From: Ulvibacter antarcticus
Lineage (GTDB): Bacteria > Bacteroidota > Bacteroidia > Flavobacteriales > Flavobacteriaceae
Assembly (NCBI RefSeq): GCF_003688405.1
Contig: NZ_REFC01000011.1
Span: forward strand, 1 to 64,000
Length of the DNA stretch: 64,000 nucleotides
Direction of reading: 5' to 3'
Part shown: positions 8,974-17,648 of the stretch, piece after piece
Position numbering within the stretch: position 1 is the first letter of the stretch
Layout: every line of letters begins with the position of its first letter
Translations under genes and position numbers: made by a program
Notes under the pieces: generated by a model
Seen by the model: the letters and a program-made list of their open reading frames with translations, nothing else
What the model was told of the DNA's origin: nothing
Database searches by the model: none

Positions 8974-10305
8974 TTAAAACTTTAATTCCGTTGCAGGAAT
9001 TCCAAAATACAATTCTAAAACTTTAAGTTTAAAAATATAATCGTATTTACTTCTGTTCACCTCGATCTTGGCATTATCATATCGAAGTTTAGACTGACTA
9101 AAATCGAATGCATTCGTCAATCCTACATCATAACGGTCCTTACCATACTGGTATGCTAATTCCTGAGATTCTAATGCTCGCTCTGCAGCTTCGTACGCCT
9201 TCGCAGCACCTTGAGCATCTAAATACGCTTGATATACATTAGATTCTAAGTCGAGTTTTGCCTGCTCCAATTGATATTGAGAACTAATTAGATTGATCTT
9301 GTTTCTTTTTACATTATTGCGAACAGCCAAACCATTAAGTATAGGAATATCAAGACGCAATCCGTAATTAATACCGTCGTTTTCATACAATTGCTGATTG
9401 AAACTGCGCTCAAGAAAATCCTTATCGGTATAGTTAGTACCATATCCAAAAGAAGCGGAAAGCGTTGGATAATATGCCCCTCTGGTTATTTGAAGATCTT
9501 TTTCTGCTAAGGCTACATTTTTCTCTGCAATTTTTACTTCGGAACGATTTTCTTTTGCTTTGGTAATAATTTCTGAAATCGATTTGGCCGCTATTTCAGA
9601 TTCAATAATTTCGAATTCTTCGTTGGCTATATCGAAGTTTTCATAGTCCTCAACCAATAATAGCTGAGCGAGACTAACTAATGAAATTTGTACAGCGTTT
9701 TCTGCAACGGCTAACTGCTGCTTTTCTCTGGCATCTGTCGCCTTGATTTCTAATAAATCTCCACGTGGAATAACACCTGCATCTACAAGATCATTTGTTC
9801 TTCCTATTTGCTCTAAAGTTACTACATTCTGTGCTTGAATTACTTCGAGGTTGGCTTTATTAAGTAAGACCTGAAGATAACCGTTTGCAACAAATAACGA
9901 TATATCATCCTGCATTTTCGACAAACGATACTGACTTGCTAGTTTAGAAAGTTTTGCTCTCTGAACCTGACGAAAATTCCGAAGACCATTAAAAATTGTA
10001 TATCCCGCACTTATTCCACCCGAAGCATTTAATATTGTAGTAGTTTCCGGCTGAAAAGTTACAGGGTTCTGACTTAATCCTGTTTGTTCAGAAACACCTA
10101 AACTACCATTTAATGAAGGTAGGAAATTTGCATCTGCATCGCTTTTCTCAATTTCCGTTAGTTGTACATCAAGTGCACTCTGCTTCACAGAAATATTATT
10201 TTCTAAGGCGTGAGTTACACACTCGGACAAGGTCCATTTCTTATTTTGTGCGTTAATTTGTAATCCCGTAAAAAGAACGAGAAATAAGATTGCTAACTTG
10301 TTCAT
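8974..10305 (-). CDS. TolC-family outer-membrane efflux protein
   Basis: The 443-residue protein has a signal peptide (MNKLAILFLVLFTGLQINAQ) and two outer-membrane efflux repeats of long coiled helices (about 25-220 and 235-440). Typical family phrases are WTLSECVTHALENN at the start of the mature chain, NVALAEKDLQITRGAYYP and GKDRYDVGLTNAFD. It forms the outer-membrane duct of a tripartite exporter. It lies between two adaptor genes, with 2 bases to the downstream one and 63 bases to the upstream one, so all are probably transcribed together. Confidence 0.9.
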   Translation of the reverse strand: MNKLAILFLVLFTGLQINAQNKKWTLSECVTHALENNISVKQSALDVQLTEIEKSDADANFLPSLNGSLGVSEQTGLSQNPVTFQPETTTILNASGGISAGYTIFNGLRNFRQVQRAKLSKLASQYRLSKMQDDISLFVANGYLQVLLNKANLEVIQAQNVVTLEQIGRTNDLVDAGVIPRGDLLEIKATDAREKQQLAVAENAVQISLVSLAQLLLVEDYENFDIANEEFEIIESEIAAKSISEIITKAKENRSEVKIAEKNVALAEKDLQITRGAYYPTLSASFGYGTNYTDKDFLERSFNQQLYENDGINYGLRLDIPILNGLAVRNNVKRNKINLISSQYQLEQAKLDLESNVYQAYLDAQGAAKAYEAAERALESQELAYQYGKDRYDVGLTNAFDFSQSKLRYDNAKIEVNRSKYDYIFKLKVLELYFGIPATELKF

Positions 10306-10368
10306 ATCTAATTGTAGTTGATAAATTTGTCTTTTGATTGACCAAAGTGTTACAAAAATGGTGAATTT

Positions 10369-11529
10369 TTAATTTTTGCCGAACTCCGGAGCTGCTTTAA
10401 TGATGTTCCAAACTTTGACCTCATCCTCCTTCGAAACCCCTTTCTTAATTTCGACATTTATTCCGTCACTAATTCCAAGTTCTATTTCCCGTCTTTCAAA
10501 TTTTTGATCACCGACGGCTACTTCTATAAAAGGAGCTTGAGTTTTAGGATCGTACTGTATCAAGGCTTCTTTTAAGCAAAGAACACTATCGGCTCGAGCC
10601 AGAATAATAGAGGCATTAGCACTTAAGCCTGCTCTTATAAAAGTAGTGTCCTTTTTATTAAGGGTTCCCTTTATTTCAAATTGAATAGCACCATTTTCAC
10701 TCACCCCTTTAGGTGCGATATAATCCAATATGGCATCGAATTTTTTATTTTCAATAGCGCCAACAGTAATTTCCAAAGGTAGATTTTCGGTGATCTTGCC
10801 AACTTCACTTTCATCTACTTTACCTTCAAAAATCATTTTATCGACATCTGCAAGCGTAGCAATGGTAGTACCATCGTTAAAATTATTAGACTCGATAACC
10901 TGATTCCCGGTTTTAACTGGAATATCCAACACCATTCCGGCAACGGTTGCGCGAATTTCTGTATTTGCAGTAGCACCCAGACCACGGCTGGTTCCTGTTT
11001 TTACAATATCATAGTTCTGTATCGCCCCGTTAAGACCTACTTGTTCCTGCTTAAAGCGTTGTTGTGCCTGATTATACGAAAGTTGAGCTGTGTCGAATTC
11101 ATTTGCTGAAATCACCCCTTTCTCAAAAAGCTCTTTTTGTCTGTTATAAATACTTTTTTGGTTTTCCAGCGCTAAACGGGCTGTTTCAACCTGAGTTCTA
11201 ACGGCATTGATGTTATTCTGAGCACTACTTAAAGAAGATACATTTGGCACAACTTTTACCTTTGCAATAAGATCACCTCTTTCGATGATATCTCCAGCTT
11301 CCACGAATATTTCATCTATGATTCCTGAAATATTTGGTTTGATTAGAACCTCTTCCTTCGGAACGATACTTCCAGTAGCCACCGTTTTTTTTATGATTGT
11401 TTCGACTGAAGGTTTTTCAGTTTTATAAACAATGGGGTCTTCAGAATTCTTGGACCATAGCCAAAGCATTGATGCTAAAAAGAGTACCACAATAGTACCT
11501 ATTATTAATATTGTCCCTGTCTTTTTCAT
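10369..11529 (-). CDS. MacA-like efflux periplasmic adaptor subunit
   Basis: This 386-residue MFP adaptor has an N-terminal anchor (about 6-24), lipoyl half-motifs (IKPNISGIIDEIFVEAGDII and TVAGMVLDIPVKTGNQV), a helical hairpin (about 90-170) and a C-terminal beta-barrel region. It immediately follows two MacB-type permease genes, so it is the more likely MacA equivalent of this exporter. It differs clearly in sequence from the second adaptor at 7685-8971, so this is not a recent duplication. Confidence 0.88.
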   Translation of the reverse strand: MKKTGTILIIGTIVVLFLASMLWLWSKNSEDPIVYKTEKPSVETIIKKTVATGSIVPKEEVLIKPNISGIIDEIFVEAGDIIERGDLIAKVKVVPNVSSLSSAQNNINAVRTQVETARLALENQKSIYNRQKELFEKGVISANEFDTAQLSYNQAQQRFKQEQVGLNGAIQNYDIVKTGTSRGLGATANTEIRATVAGMVLDIPVKTGNQVIESNNFNDGTTIATLADVDKMIFEGKVDESEVGKITENLPLEITVGAIENKKFDAILDYIAPKGVSENGAIQFEIKGTLNKKDTTFIRAGLSANASIILARADSVLCLKEALIQYDPKTQAPFIEVAVGDQKFERREIELGISDGINVEIKKGVSKEDEVKVWNIIKAAPEFGKN

Positions 11530-11560
11530 TTTGGTAATTCAGTTAGTATTAATATTTTAA

Positions 11561-12835
11561 TTATTCTGTTCTTAAAGCGTCCACAGGTTTTACACGTATT
11601 GCTGTCTGAGCTGGAATTAAACCAGCCAACAAACCTGAGACAACTAGTATTATTAGTGCAATTACAACAACCCCAATATTTACGGAAGGGTTTGCAAACA
11701 TCATTTCACTGGTATCCACATTTTCCATAGCTAAATTCACTACAGCCAAAATACCGGAGGCAAATACTATTCCCGCCATTCCAGAAATAATGGTAAGAAA
11801 TATTGATTCAAGTAATATTTGCGATCGTATTTCCCAAGGAGTCGCTCCTAACGCTCTACGTATCCCTATTTCTTTGGTCCGTTCTTTTACCACGATGAGC
11901 ATAATATTGCTAATCCCTATGATACCTGAAAGCAATACAAGAATTCCGACGAAATAAGCTACGAAATTAAGGGCGGTAAAAAGTCCATTTATTTTACTGT
12001 ATTCTTCATATAGATCAAAGTTACCTACCGCTCTGTCATCTTCCGGATGAATGCTGTGTCTGGCTTTAATTATGTCGAATACCTGGCTTTTGAGATTTGT
12101 AATGGAAGATCCGTCTTCGGCTGTAACCGCCATCCATCCTACTTCTTCACCACGATTAAAAGCTTGAGAAAATGCTGTAAAAGGCACGAAAATCTCTTTC
12201 TGAGCTTCTTCCGGATCACCCCCTCTCTGCGATTTCTTCTTATAGGTTCCTATCACCATAAAATTTACACCATTGATCTTAATATAGGATCCAATTACTT
12301 CTTCACCTGTCTCGTACAAGCCCGTTTTTACAGACTCACCAATGATAGCTACCTTTCGGTTACTATTGATATCGGAATAATTAATAAATCTTCCCGACGT
12401 AATATCCATAGGTTGCTGCTGAATAATCTCGGGATAATCCCCATAAACATTATAAGCCCCTGTTTTTAATCCACGTACTACGTTATTGGCTCCTCTAAAA
12501 CCTCCTAATTGATTTCTAGGTGAAACAAAGCGAAGATTGGGAACCGATTGTTTAATAGCATCTACATCTCCTATCTTAAAATTATAGCGCCTTCCCTTCG
12601 GAAGTCCTTTGTAGGGTTTTGAAGCTGTTTGAGACCACATAAACATAGAATTTGTGGCCATACCATCAAATCCTTGCTTCACTCCGTTTTCCAAACCTTT
12701 TCCAGCTGCCAGAAGTATAACTAGGATGAAAATACCCCATAATACTCCGAATGCAGTTAGCAATGTTCTAAACCAATTAGAACTTAGCGCTTCCAGAATT
12801 TCTCCCCAAGTATCTTTACTAAATAATCTATTCAT
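11561..12835 (-). CDS. MacB-type ABC transporter permease (second)
   Basis: The ATG at 12835 gives 424 residues beginning MNRLFSKDTWGEILEAL; a TTG four codons further upstream would also be open but is less likely. The layout is one N-terminal membrane helix (about 18-42), a MacB periplasmic core domain, and a C-terminal FtsX domain with three helices. The motif VKERTKEIGIRRALGATP is the conserved cytoplasmic loop of FtsX/MacB permeases. The protein ends with PVDALRTE, also typical. The start overlaps the stop of the preceding permease by 8 bases, suggesting translational coupling. It probably pairs with that permease as a heterodimer. Confidence 0.9.
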   Translation of the reverse strand: MNRLFSKDTWGEILEALSSNWFRTLLTAFGVLWGIFILVILLAAGKGLENGVKQGFDGMATNSMFMWSQTASKPYKGLPKGRRYNFKIGDVDAIKQSVPNLRFVSPRNQLGGFRGANNVVRGLKTGAYNVYGDYPEIIQQQPMDITSGRFINYSDINSNRKVAIIGESVKTGLYETGEEVIGSYIKINGVNFMVIGTYKKKSQRGGDPEEAQKEIFVPFTAFSQAFNRGEEVGWMAVTAEDGSSITNLKSQVFDIIKARHSIHPEDDRAVGNFDLYEEYSKINGLFTALNFVAYFVGILVLLSGIIGISNIMLIVVKERTKEIGIRRALGATPWEIRSQILLESIFLTIISGMAGIVFASGILAVVNLAMENVDTSEMMFANPSVNIGVVVIALIILVVSGLLAGLIPAQTAIRVKPVDALRTE

Positions 12836-14072
12836 CTCGTAAAGCAACTATAGGTTTAATATTAGCCGCACGCCTAGCAGGAAAGAAGCCTGCTAAAGCA
12901 CCAGCAACAATAAGTATAATTACAGTGGTAATAGCGACACCAAAATCAACAGACGGATTCAATAGATATTCACTTTCAATAAGTGGCCCTACCATTTCAA
13001 GAAGGAATAAACTTGTAATTAAACCTCCAAATCCGGCTATTGCCGTTACAAAGATAGATTCGTGAAGAATCATTCCAATGATTGATATAGGCTGTGCACC
13101 GATCGCTTTTCGAATACCAATTTCTTTGGTGCGTTCTTTTACAATAATTAGCATAATATTACTCACGCCAACAACTCCGGCTATGATAGTACAGATTCCA
13201 ACTCCCCAGAAAAATGCTCTTATCATCCAAATAAGATCATAAAATCGCTTTGCATTTTCAAGTGAATTGTTAATTTGGACTGCTCTTTTATCTGTTGGTG
13301 CAATTATGTGTTTTTGCTTTAAATCTGCCTCAAGTTGTGCTGAAAATGCTACAGACGCTGCCATTGCATCTTCAAAATTATCTTGCTTTTCTAATGAAAA
13401 AGCCATTGATCTTAATTTGTCTCCGGCATTATAAACTCTTTGTGCAGTTGTAAGGGGAATAAACAAGCGTGTTTCTTCTCTTTCTCCACCAGGATCTGTG
13501 TAAACTCCGACTACCTTAAATTTAATACCGGATATTTCAACATACTCGCCAGTAGCCTGTTTTCCTTTAAATAAATCTAGAAAAACACGTTGCCCTAGAA
13601 CCGTCACTTTCTCAAAATTATCGAGATCACTCTGATTAATAAACCTACCTGATGTAAGTGTTTCATTTTCTAAAAACTGATAATCCCCTCGAACACCCTC
13701 AATTCTATAGCTTCCCGATTCTCCTTTGTATGAAGTTAAACCTCCCCAAATACTGTAAACACCAGATTTATATTCTAATTGATCTATGTTTTTCTTTTCT
13801 GCTAATTCGAAATCTCTATTATCCATTTCGATTCTACGCCCCGCATTAAGACCTTTAAAGCTTTCTGAAGTAACTCCCGTCCAAACACTTATTCGATTGG
13901 TGGCATCATCTTCAAACTGCTTTCCTATCCCATTTTCCATTCCTTGCCCAATAGCGAGTAATACAACTAAAATGAAAATTCCGGAAGCAACAGACAGTCC
14001 CGTTAAAAAGGTTCGTAGTTTGTTTTTACGAATAGTTTCGAATATTTCCTGCCAACGCTCGATATTAAACAT
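12828..14072 (-). CDS. MacB-type ABC transporter permease (first)
   Basis: The 414-residue permease starts MFNIERWQEIFETIRKNKLR, has a first membrane helix (about 24-45), a periplasmic MacB core and three C-terminal FtsX helices, with the loop VKERTKEIGIRKAIGAQP and the closing motif PIVALRDE. It shares its domain plan and loop motifs with the next permease, so the pair probably arose by ancient duplication. Its start overlaps the ATPase gene by 8 bases. The exported substrate is not evident; MacB-type systems export peptides, lipoproteins, siderophores or drugs. Confidence 0.9.
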   Translation of the reverse strand: MFNIERWQEIFETIRKNKLRTFLTGLSVASGIFILVVLLAIGQGMENGIGKQFEDDATNRISVWTGVTSESFKGLNAGRRIEMDNRDFELAEKKNIDQLEYKSGVYSIWGGLTSYKGESGSYRIEGVRGDYQFLENETLTSGRFINQSDLDNFEKVTVLGQRVFLDLFKGKQATGEYVEISGIKFKVVGVYTDPGGEREETRLFIPLTTAQRVYNAGDKLRSMAFSLEKQDNFEDAMAASVAFSAQLEADLKQKHIIAPTDKRAVQINNSLENAKRFYDLIWMIRAFFWGVGICTIIAGVVGVSNIMLIIVKERTKEIGIRKAIGAQPISIIGMILHESIFVTAIAGFGGLITSLFLLEMVGPLIESEYLLNPSVDFGVAITTVIILIVAGALAGFFPARRAANIKPIVALRDE

Positions 14073-14772
14073 GGAGTGCCGATTTAGCGCGAACTTGCGT
14101 TACCACGGAATCATCAATAATAATTCCATCTTTCAAATTCACAATTCGTTTGGTCATATGCGCGATATCATCTTCATGGGTTACGATCAAAATGGTTTTT
14201 CCTTCGTCATTAATACCCTGAATCAACTCCATCACTTCGTAAGAGGTCTTACTGTCTAAAGCACCTGTCGGCTCATCGGCCAATAGTACTTTGGGATCAC
14301 TTGCCAATGCTCTGGCAATTGCAACTCTCTGCTTTTGCCCACCAGATAATTCATTAGGATGGTGCTCTGCCCAATCTGCAAGTCCAACTTTTTCCAAATA
14401 ATGCATAGCCTTTTCCATACGAATGTTACGCTTCACCCCTTGATAATACAGAGGCATAGCAACATTGTCTACAGCGGTTTTGTAATTAATAAGATTAAAA
14501 GACTGAAAAATGAAACCTAGAAACTTGTTTCTATATCGAGCCGCAACTTTTTCGTTGAGATTTTTGATTATAGTATTATCCAAGGTATAGCTCCCGCTAT
14601 CTGCTTCATCTAACATCCCTAAGATATTAAGTAAGGTAGATTTTCCTGATCCGGAAGAGCCCATTATAGAAACCATCTCACCTTCAGCTACAGTAAAATC
14701 AATACCCTTTAATACATGAAGGGAGTTACTCCCCATATGGTAGGACTTATGCAAATCTTTTATCTCAATCAT
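14065..14772 (-). CDS. MacB/LolD-type ABC transporter ATP-binding protein
   Basis: The 235-residue ATPase has all nucleotide-binding motifs: Walker A GSSGSGKST (G38-T46, K44), Q-loop in FIFQSFNLI, signature LSGGQKQRVAIARAL, Walker B VLLADEPTGALD and H-loop IVTHE. The sequence class is the MacB/LolD/FtsE group, in which the ATPase is a separate protein. It is the first gene of the run 14772 to 7011, in which gaps are from overlap to 63 bases. It powers the two permeases downstream. No strong promoter box was found in the 146 bases upstream. Confidence 0.93.
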   Translation of the reverse strand: MIEIKDLHKSYHMGSNSLHVLKGIDFTVAEGEMVSIMGSSGSGKSTLLNILGMLDEADSGSYTLDNTIIKNLNEKVAARYRNKFLGFIFQSFNLINYKTAVDNVAMPLYYQGVKRNIRMEKAMHYLEKVGLADWAEHHPNELSGGQKQRVAIARALASDPKVLLADEPTGALDSKTSYEVMELIQGINDEGKTILIVTHEDDIAHMTKRIVNLKDGIIIDDSVVTQVRAKSALHV

Positions 14773-14918
14773 AATAGAATAATAATCCTCAAATTACAGG
14801 ATTTCAGTTTTGTAATTTGTGAAATTCATGTTAAGACTTGCGTTGGGTGGTTAGCAAAGGTCTTTAAAATAAGACTACTTTGAAAAGATTATGTTACACC
14901 TTTAGTGTGAAGAAAATG

Positions 14919-15149
14919 TTAATTTATTTTGGCTTTCGCTTTCTTCCGACTTCGATAAATGATATATCCGATGCCTCCAACAAGGAGATAGGGAAATATC
15001 ATAAGGTAAATAATTCCATTGTTGATTCCTTTTGCCACCTCATTACTTCCCTCACTTTCAATGACAGCGCGACACATCGCACACTGCGCTTCTGCAGGAA
15101 AAGAGATAAATAATAAAAGAAGTAAGGTTATTACAAAGGTCTGTTTCAT
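14919..15149 (-). CDS. Small CxxC membrane protein of the SCO gene cluster
   Basis: I choose the ATG at 15149 (76 residues, MKQTFVITLLLLLFISF), since it starts directly at a signal peptide; an in-frame ATG at 15167 adds six residues. After the signal peptide (cleavage near AEA-Q) comes C23-AM-C26, then a short polar stretch, one hydrophobic helix (about 45-65) and a basic tail YRSRKKAKAKIN. I do not know a named family. It is the last gene of the unit SCO-like, SCO, DUF420, this gene, which suggests a role in oxidase assembly or copper delivery. That role is inference from context only. Confidence 0.7.
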   Translation of the reverse strand: MKQTFVITLLLLLFISFPAEAQCAMCRAVIESEGSNEVAKGINNGIIYLMIFPYLLVGGIGYIIYRSRKKAKAKIN

Positions 15150-15197
15150 CTTAATCTGACTATTCATTAAAGCCTTGCTTTTGTGATTATTCGCTAT

Positions 15198-15728
15198 TTA
15201 GTAGTAAGGCGATATCATTAAATAAACGATTACTCCACTCACGGCCACATATAACCATAAAGGAAATGTTATTCTGGCTATCTTTTTATGCATTTTGAAA
15301 TTACCTGTAATTGCTCTTACATAAGTGACAAGCACGAAAGGGATAACAACAATAGACAATAAAATATGGCTAATAAGAATCCCAAAATACATATATCTCA
15401 TAACTCCTTCGCCTCCATAGGAAGTGGATTCTGAAGTCATATGATAAGCCACATACATTCCGAGGAAGAGTACCGACAATAAGATACATGTCCTCATTAT
15501 GCGCTCATGTGTTTTCCGGTTTCCTTTTTTAATTTGAAATAATGCCACTACTAACAGTATTGCGGTTAGCGCGTTGATAGACGCATAAATTGGAGGTAAA
15601 AAGCCTAAACGTTCAACTCCAGGAATCTTTACACTAAAAAGAACCGACACCACTAACGGAATTGCGATAGAAAGTATCCAGATCCAAACAGTATATTTTT
15701 TATTGTTTTCTGAAACTTCTTTACTCAT
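15198..15728 (-). CDS. DUF420 family membrane protein (CtaM-like)
   Basis: The 176-residue protein has about five membrane helices and the DUF420 pattern: FLPPIYASINA, KGNRKTHERIMRT, YHMTSES and NFKMHKKIARITFPLWLYV, with conserved histidines after charged loops. Members of this family, including CtaM of Firmicutes, are needed for maturation of heme-copper oxidases. The gene start overlaps the SCO gene by 8 bases, so the two are probably translationally coupled. This fits a role in assembling the oxidase encoded elsewhere in the window. Confidence 0.88.
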   Translation of the reverse strand: MSKEVSENNKKYTVWIWILSIAIPLVVSVLFSVKIPGVERLGFLPPIYASINALTAILLVVALFQIKKGNRKTHERIMRTCILLSVLFLGMYVAYHMTSESTSYGGEGVMRYMYFGILISHILLSIVVIPFVLVTYVRAITGNFKMHKKIARITFPLWLYVAVSGVIVYLMISPYY

Positions 15729-16410
15729 GATTCAGTAATTTTTTAGCATCCTCAATAATCAATAGTACCTCATCGTCTTCCAAGCCGTTGTAATATATAA
15801 TCGGATTACCGTTTTCATCCTTTCTTGACCGAACATTTCCTTTTTTATCGATGAGTGCAAACATTCCAGAATGTGCAAATGTACCCGCCTCCTCATCTTT
15901 TGAAGCATATATTTTAAAACCTTCATTTGCCAGTTCGAAGATTTTCGTTTTTTCTCCAGTTAGCAGATTCCAATTCGGGTTAGTGATTTCATAGTTCTCG
16001 GCATATTTCTGAAGCACTTCCGGTGTATCGTAAGTAGGGTCTATAGAAAAAGATGCTACTCCGAATTCGGGATTTTCACCAATCGCTTTTTGAACTTTAA
16101 CCATATTTTGGTTCATGATTGGGCATATATCTGGGCAGGTAGTAAAGAAGAACTCGACTATATATACTTTTCCGCTATATGAATTATTGGTAATGGTATC
16201 GTTATTCTGATTAATGAATTTGAAATCAGGAACCTTACTAATGGTGACAAGTTCATCTGATTTAGGAGTATCAAAATTATTCTCGTTGTTACTCATTCTA
16301 TCGTTTTGAACAACACTTCCGTTCGAAATTCTGTCTATGATTTTAGGGACGAAAATAATTCCGAAGACAAGAATCACAAAGCTAATACCGATGTAAGACT
16401 GTTTTTTCAT
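15721..16410 (-). CDS. SCO1/SenC family copper chaperone
   Basis: The 229-residue protein has an N-terminal membrane anchor (about 5-23) and a thioredoxin-fold domain (about 55-225) with the copper motif C92-PDI-C96 and the distal His180 in GTFAHSGMF. SCO proteins load copper into the CuA site of oxidase subunit II, here encoded at 43576-44640. The gene lies three bases after the SCO-like gene and overlaps the DUF420 gene. All three metal ligands are present, so it should be functional. Confidence 0.93.
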   Translation of the reverse strand: MKKQSYIGISFVILVFGIIFVPKIIDRISNGSVVQNDRMSNNENNFDTPKSDELVTISKVPDFKFINQNNDTITNNSYSGKVYIVEFFFTTCPDICPIMNQNMVKVQKAIGENPEFGVASFSIDPTYDTPEVLQKYAENYEITNPNWNLLTGEKTKIFELANEGFKIYASKDEEAGTFAHSGMFALIDKKGNVRSRKDENGNPIIYYNGLEDDEVLLIIEDAKKLLNHE

Positions 16411-16413
16411 TTG

Positions 16414-17064
16414 CTATATTTCTCTTTTTGCCTTATACTTTTTTAACGCCAAACGATACTCGGCAAGGACTACCTTAATATCATCACTCATTTTGTTGTT
16501 AATTTCGGCTACACTGGACGAATCGAATCCATAGAGTACACCTTCGTCTTCATCTTCATCGTCGTTCCTTCCTCTTAATGCTGCTTCCTTATCAATAATA
16601 TAGACATAGGAGGTTGCCAGATTTTCATCGAGCTGCTGATTAGTTTGTAATGAATTGAATAAATTTTTAATAGCTTCGGAAGAACCAAAAACAAACTTCC
16701 AATTTTCGGTATTAGCAATTTCGTCTAAATTTGCCTTCAAATCCAGGGCTTGTTCCTGAGTACCTTCAGGAGCTATAACTAATAATTGAAAATCATGGAA
16801 TTCGTGATTCTTCTTATAGATTTTATGTGCCAGATTGTACGCATTCGCACGATTTGCAAAAAGATCACTTCCGAAGAAACCCAAAACAGTAATATGATCC
16901 TTAAATGTTACTGCTTTACCATCCAAATCCCGGAATTCAGTTAACTCTTGAACTCCTTGAGTTAGCACGGGTAATTTTGAAAAATTGTCTTTTCCTGAAG
17001 CGAAAAATATATACGCTGTAATTGGAAGGATGAACAGTATACCAAGTACTAAGAATTTTTTCAT
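16414..17064 (-). CDS. Membrane-anchored SCO/thioredoxin-like protein without copper cysteines
   Basis: The ATG at 17064 gives 217 residues, starting with the anchor MKKFLVLGILFILPITAYIF. I chose it over a GTG at 17097 because the promoter -7 box overlaps that extension. The chain resembles a thioredoxin fold: DLDGKAVTFKDHITVLGFF, then an acidic loop (DDEDEDEG) and a long C-terminal helix. Where SCO has CPDIC, this protein has DLFAN (about 66-70), so it cannot bind copper in the SCO manner. Its position three bases before the SCO gene suggests a partner or scaffold role. Function unknown; homology to SCO is inferred by eye. Confidence 0.72.
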   Translation of the reverse strand: MKKFLVLGILFILPITAYIFFASGKDNFSKLPVLTQGVQELTEFRDLDGKAVTFKDHITVLGFFGSDLFANRANAYNLAHKIYKKNHEFHDFQLLVIAPEGTQEQALDLKANLDEIANTENWKFVFGSSEAIKNLFNSLQTNQQLDENLATSYVYIIDKEAALRGRNDDEDEDEGVLYGFDSSSVAEINNKMSDDIKVVLAEYRLALKKYKAKREI

Positions 17065-17086
17065 TAGAATGCCGGATTTTACGCTG

Positions 17087-17117
17087 CAAAAATACACTCT
17101 AAAACAGCTTTGACCAA
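17087..17117 (-). promoter_or_regulatory. Predicted promoter of the SCO cluster
   Basis: On the minus strand TTG (17117-17115), a 20-base spacer and TATTTTTG (17094-17087) match the Bacteroidota consensus. Transcription would start near 17080, just ahead of the ATG at 17064, which supports that start codon. Confidence 0.6.
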
Positions 17118-17173
17118 CCTTATAAAGTTAATTTTTAGACTTATAATAGTGAAGATGACTAGAATATACTAAC

Positions 17174-17208
17174 AAAAAAAAGCCCTGAAAAATCAGGGCT
17201 TTTTTTTT
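17174..17208 (-). terminator. Terminator after the oxidase subunit III/IV unit
   Basis: A perfect 8-base-pair stem AGCCCTGA/TCAGGGCT with a four-base loop is flanked by seven A on one side and eight T on the other, so it would work on both strands. It ends the unit finishing at 17224 and separates it from the SCO cluster. Confidence 0.9.
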
Positions 17209-17223
17209 AATATTTTAACTTGT

Positions 17224-17607
17224 TTAGAAGTCGAATTTTACAAATCCATCTTTGTAAACTTCAAATATATAATCTCCTTCAATTAGCAATATTAGGACTA
17301 AATAGCAAATAAGAAATATAGCGGTCCATACTACTGCACGGCGCATTGCTTTCTTCTCATCCCGCATGTGCATGAAATCCCATGTAATATAATATGCTTT
17401 TACTAATGTTAATATGATAAATAACCAATTTATCCACTTCATTGCTAAGAATGAATTATCCACTAAAAACGCCGGTTTAATAATACCAAATGCAACCTCA
17501 ATAATAGTGATTACAGAAAGGAAGAAGAATATCCCCCAGATCTTGGTAATATTCGATTTGAATTTTACAAGACCTCTAAATATTTCTAATTTATGCTCGT
17601 GTGCCAT
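17224..17607 (-). CDS. Cytochrome c oxidase subunit IV family protein
   Basis: The 127-residue protein has three membrane helices (about 20-43, 53-72, 88-110) and the pattern WINWLFIILTLVKAYYI followed by a short loop with FMHMRDEKKAMR, typical of prokaryotic oxidase subunit IV (CtaF/CyoD-like). It is a small accessory subunit that helps stabilise the oxidase core. It is the last gene of the heme O synthase / subunit III unit, 41 bases after the longer subunit III, and a strong terminator follows. Confidence 0.88.
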   Translation of the reverse strand: MAHEHKLEIFRGLVKFKSNITKIWGIFFFLSVITIIEVAFGIIKPAFLVDNSFLAMKWINWLFIILTLVKAYYITWDFMHMRDEKKAMRRAVVWTAIFLICYLVLILLIEGDYIFEVYKDGFVKFDF

Positions 17608-17648
17608 TTTAATTTTATTGTTTATCCTGAAGTGTTTTCAGTATTAAT

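Noticed and set aside
17065-17097. GTG start extending the SCO-like protein by 11 residues
   Set aside because: The extension precedes a clean signal anchor and overlaps the predicted -7 box.
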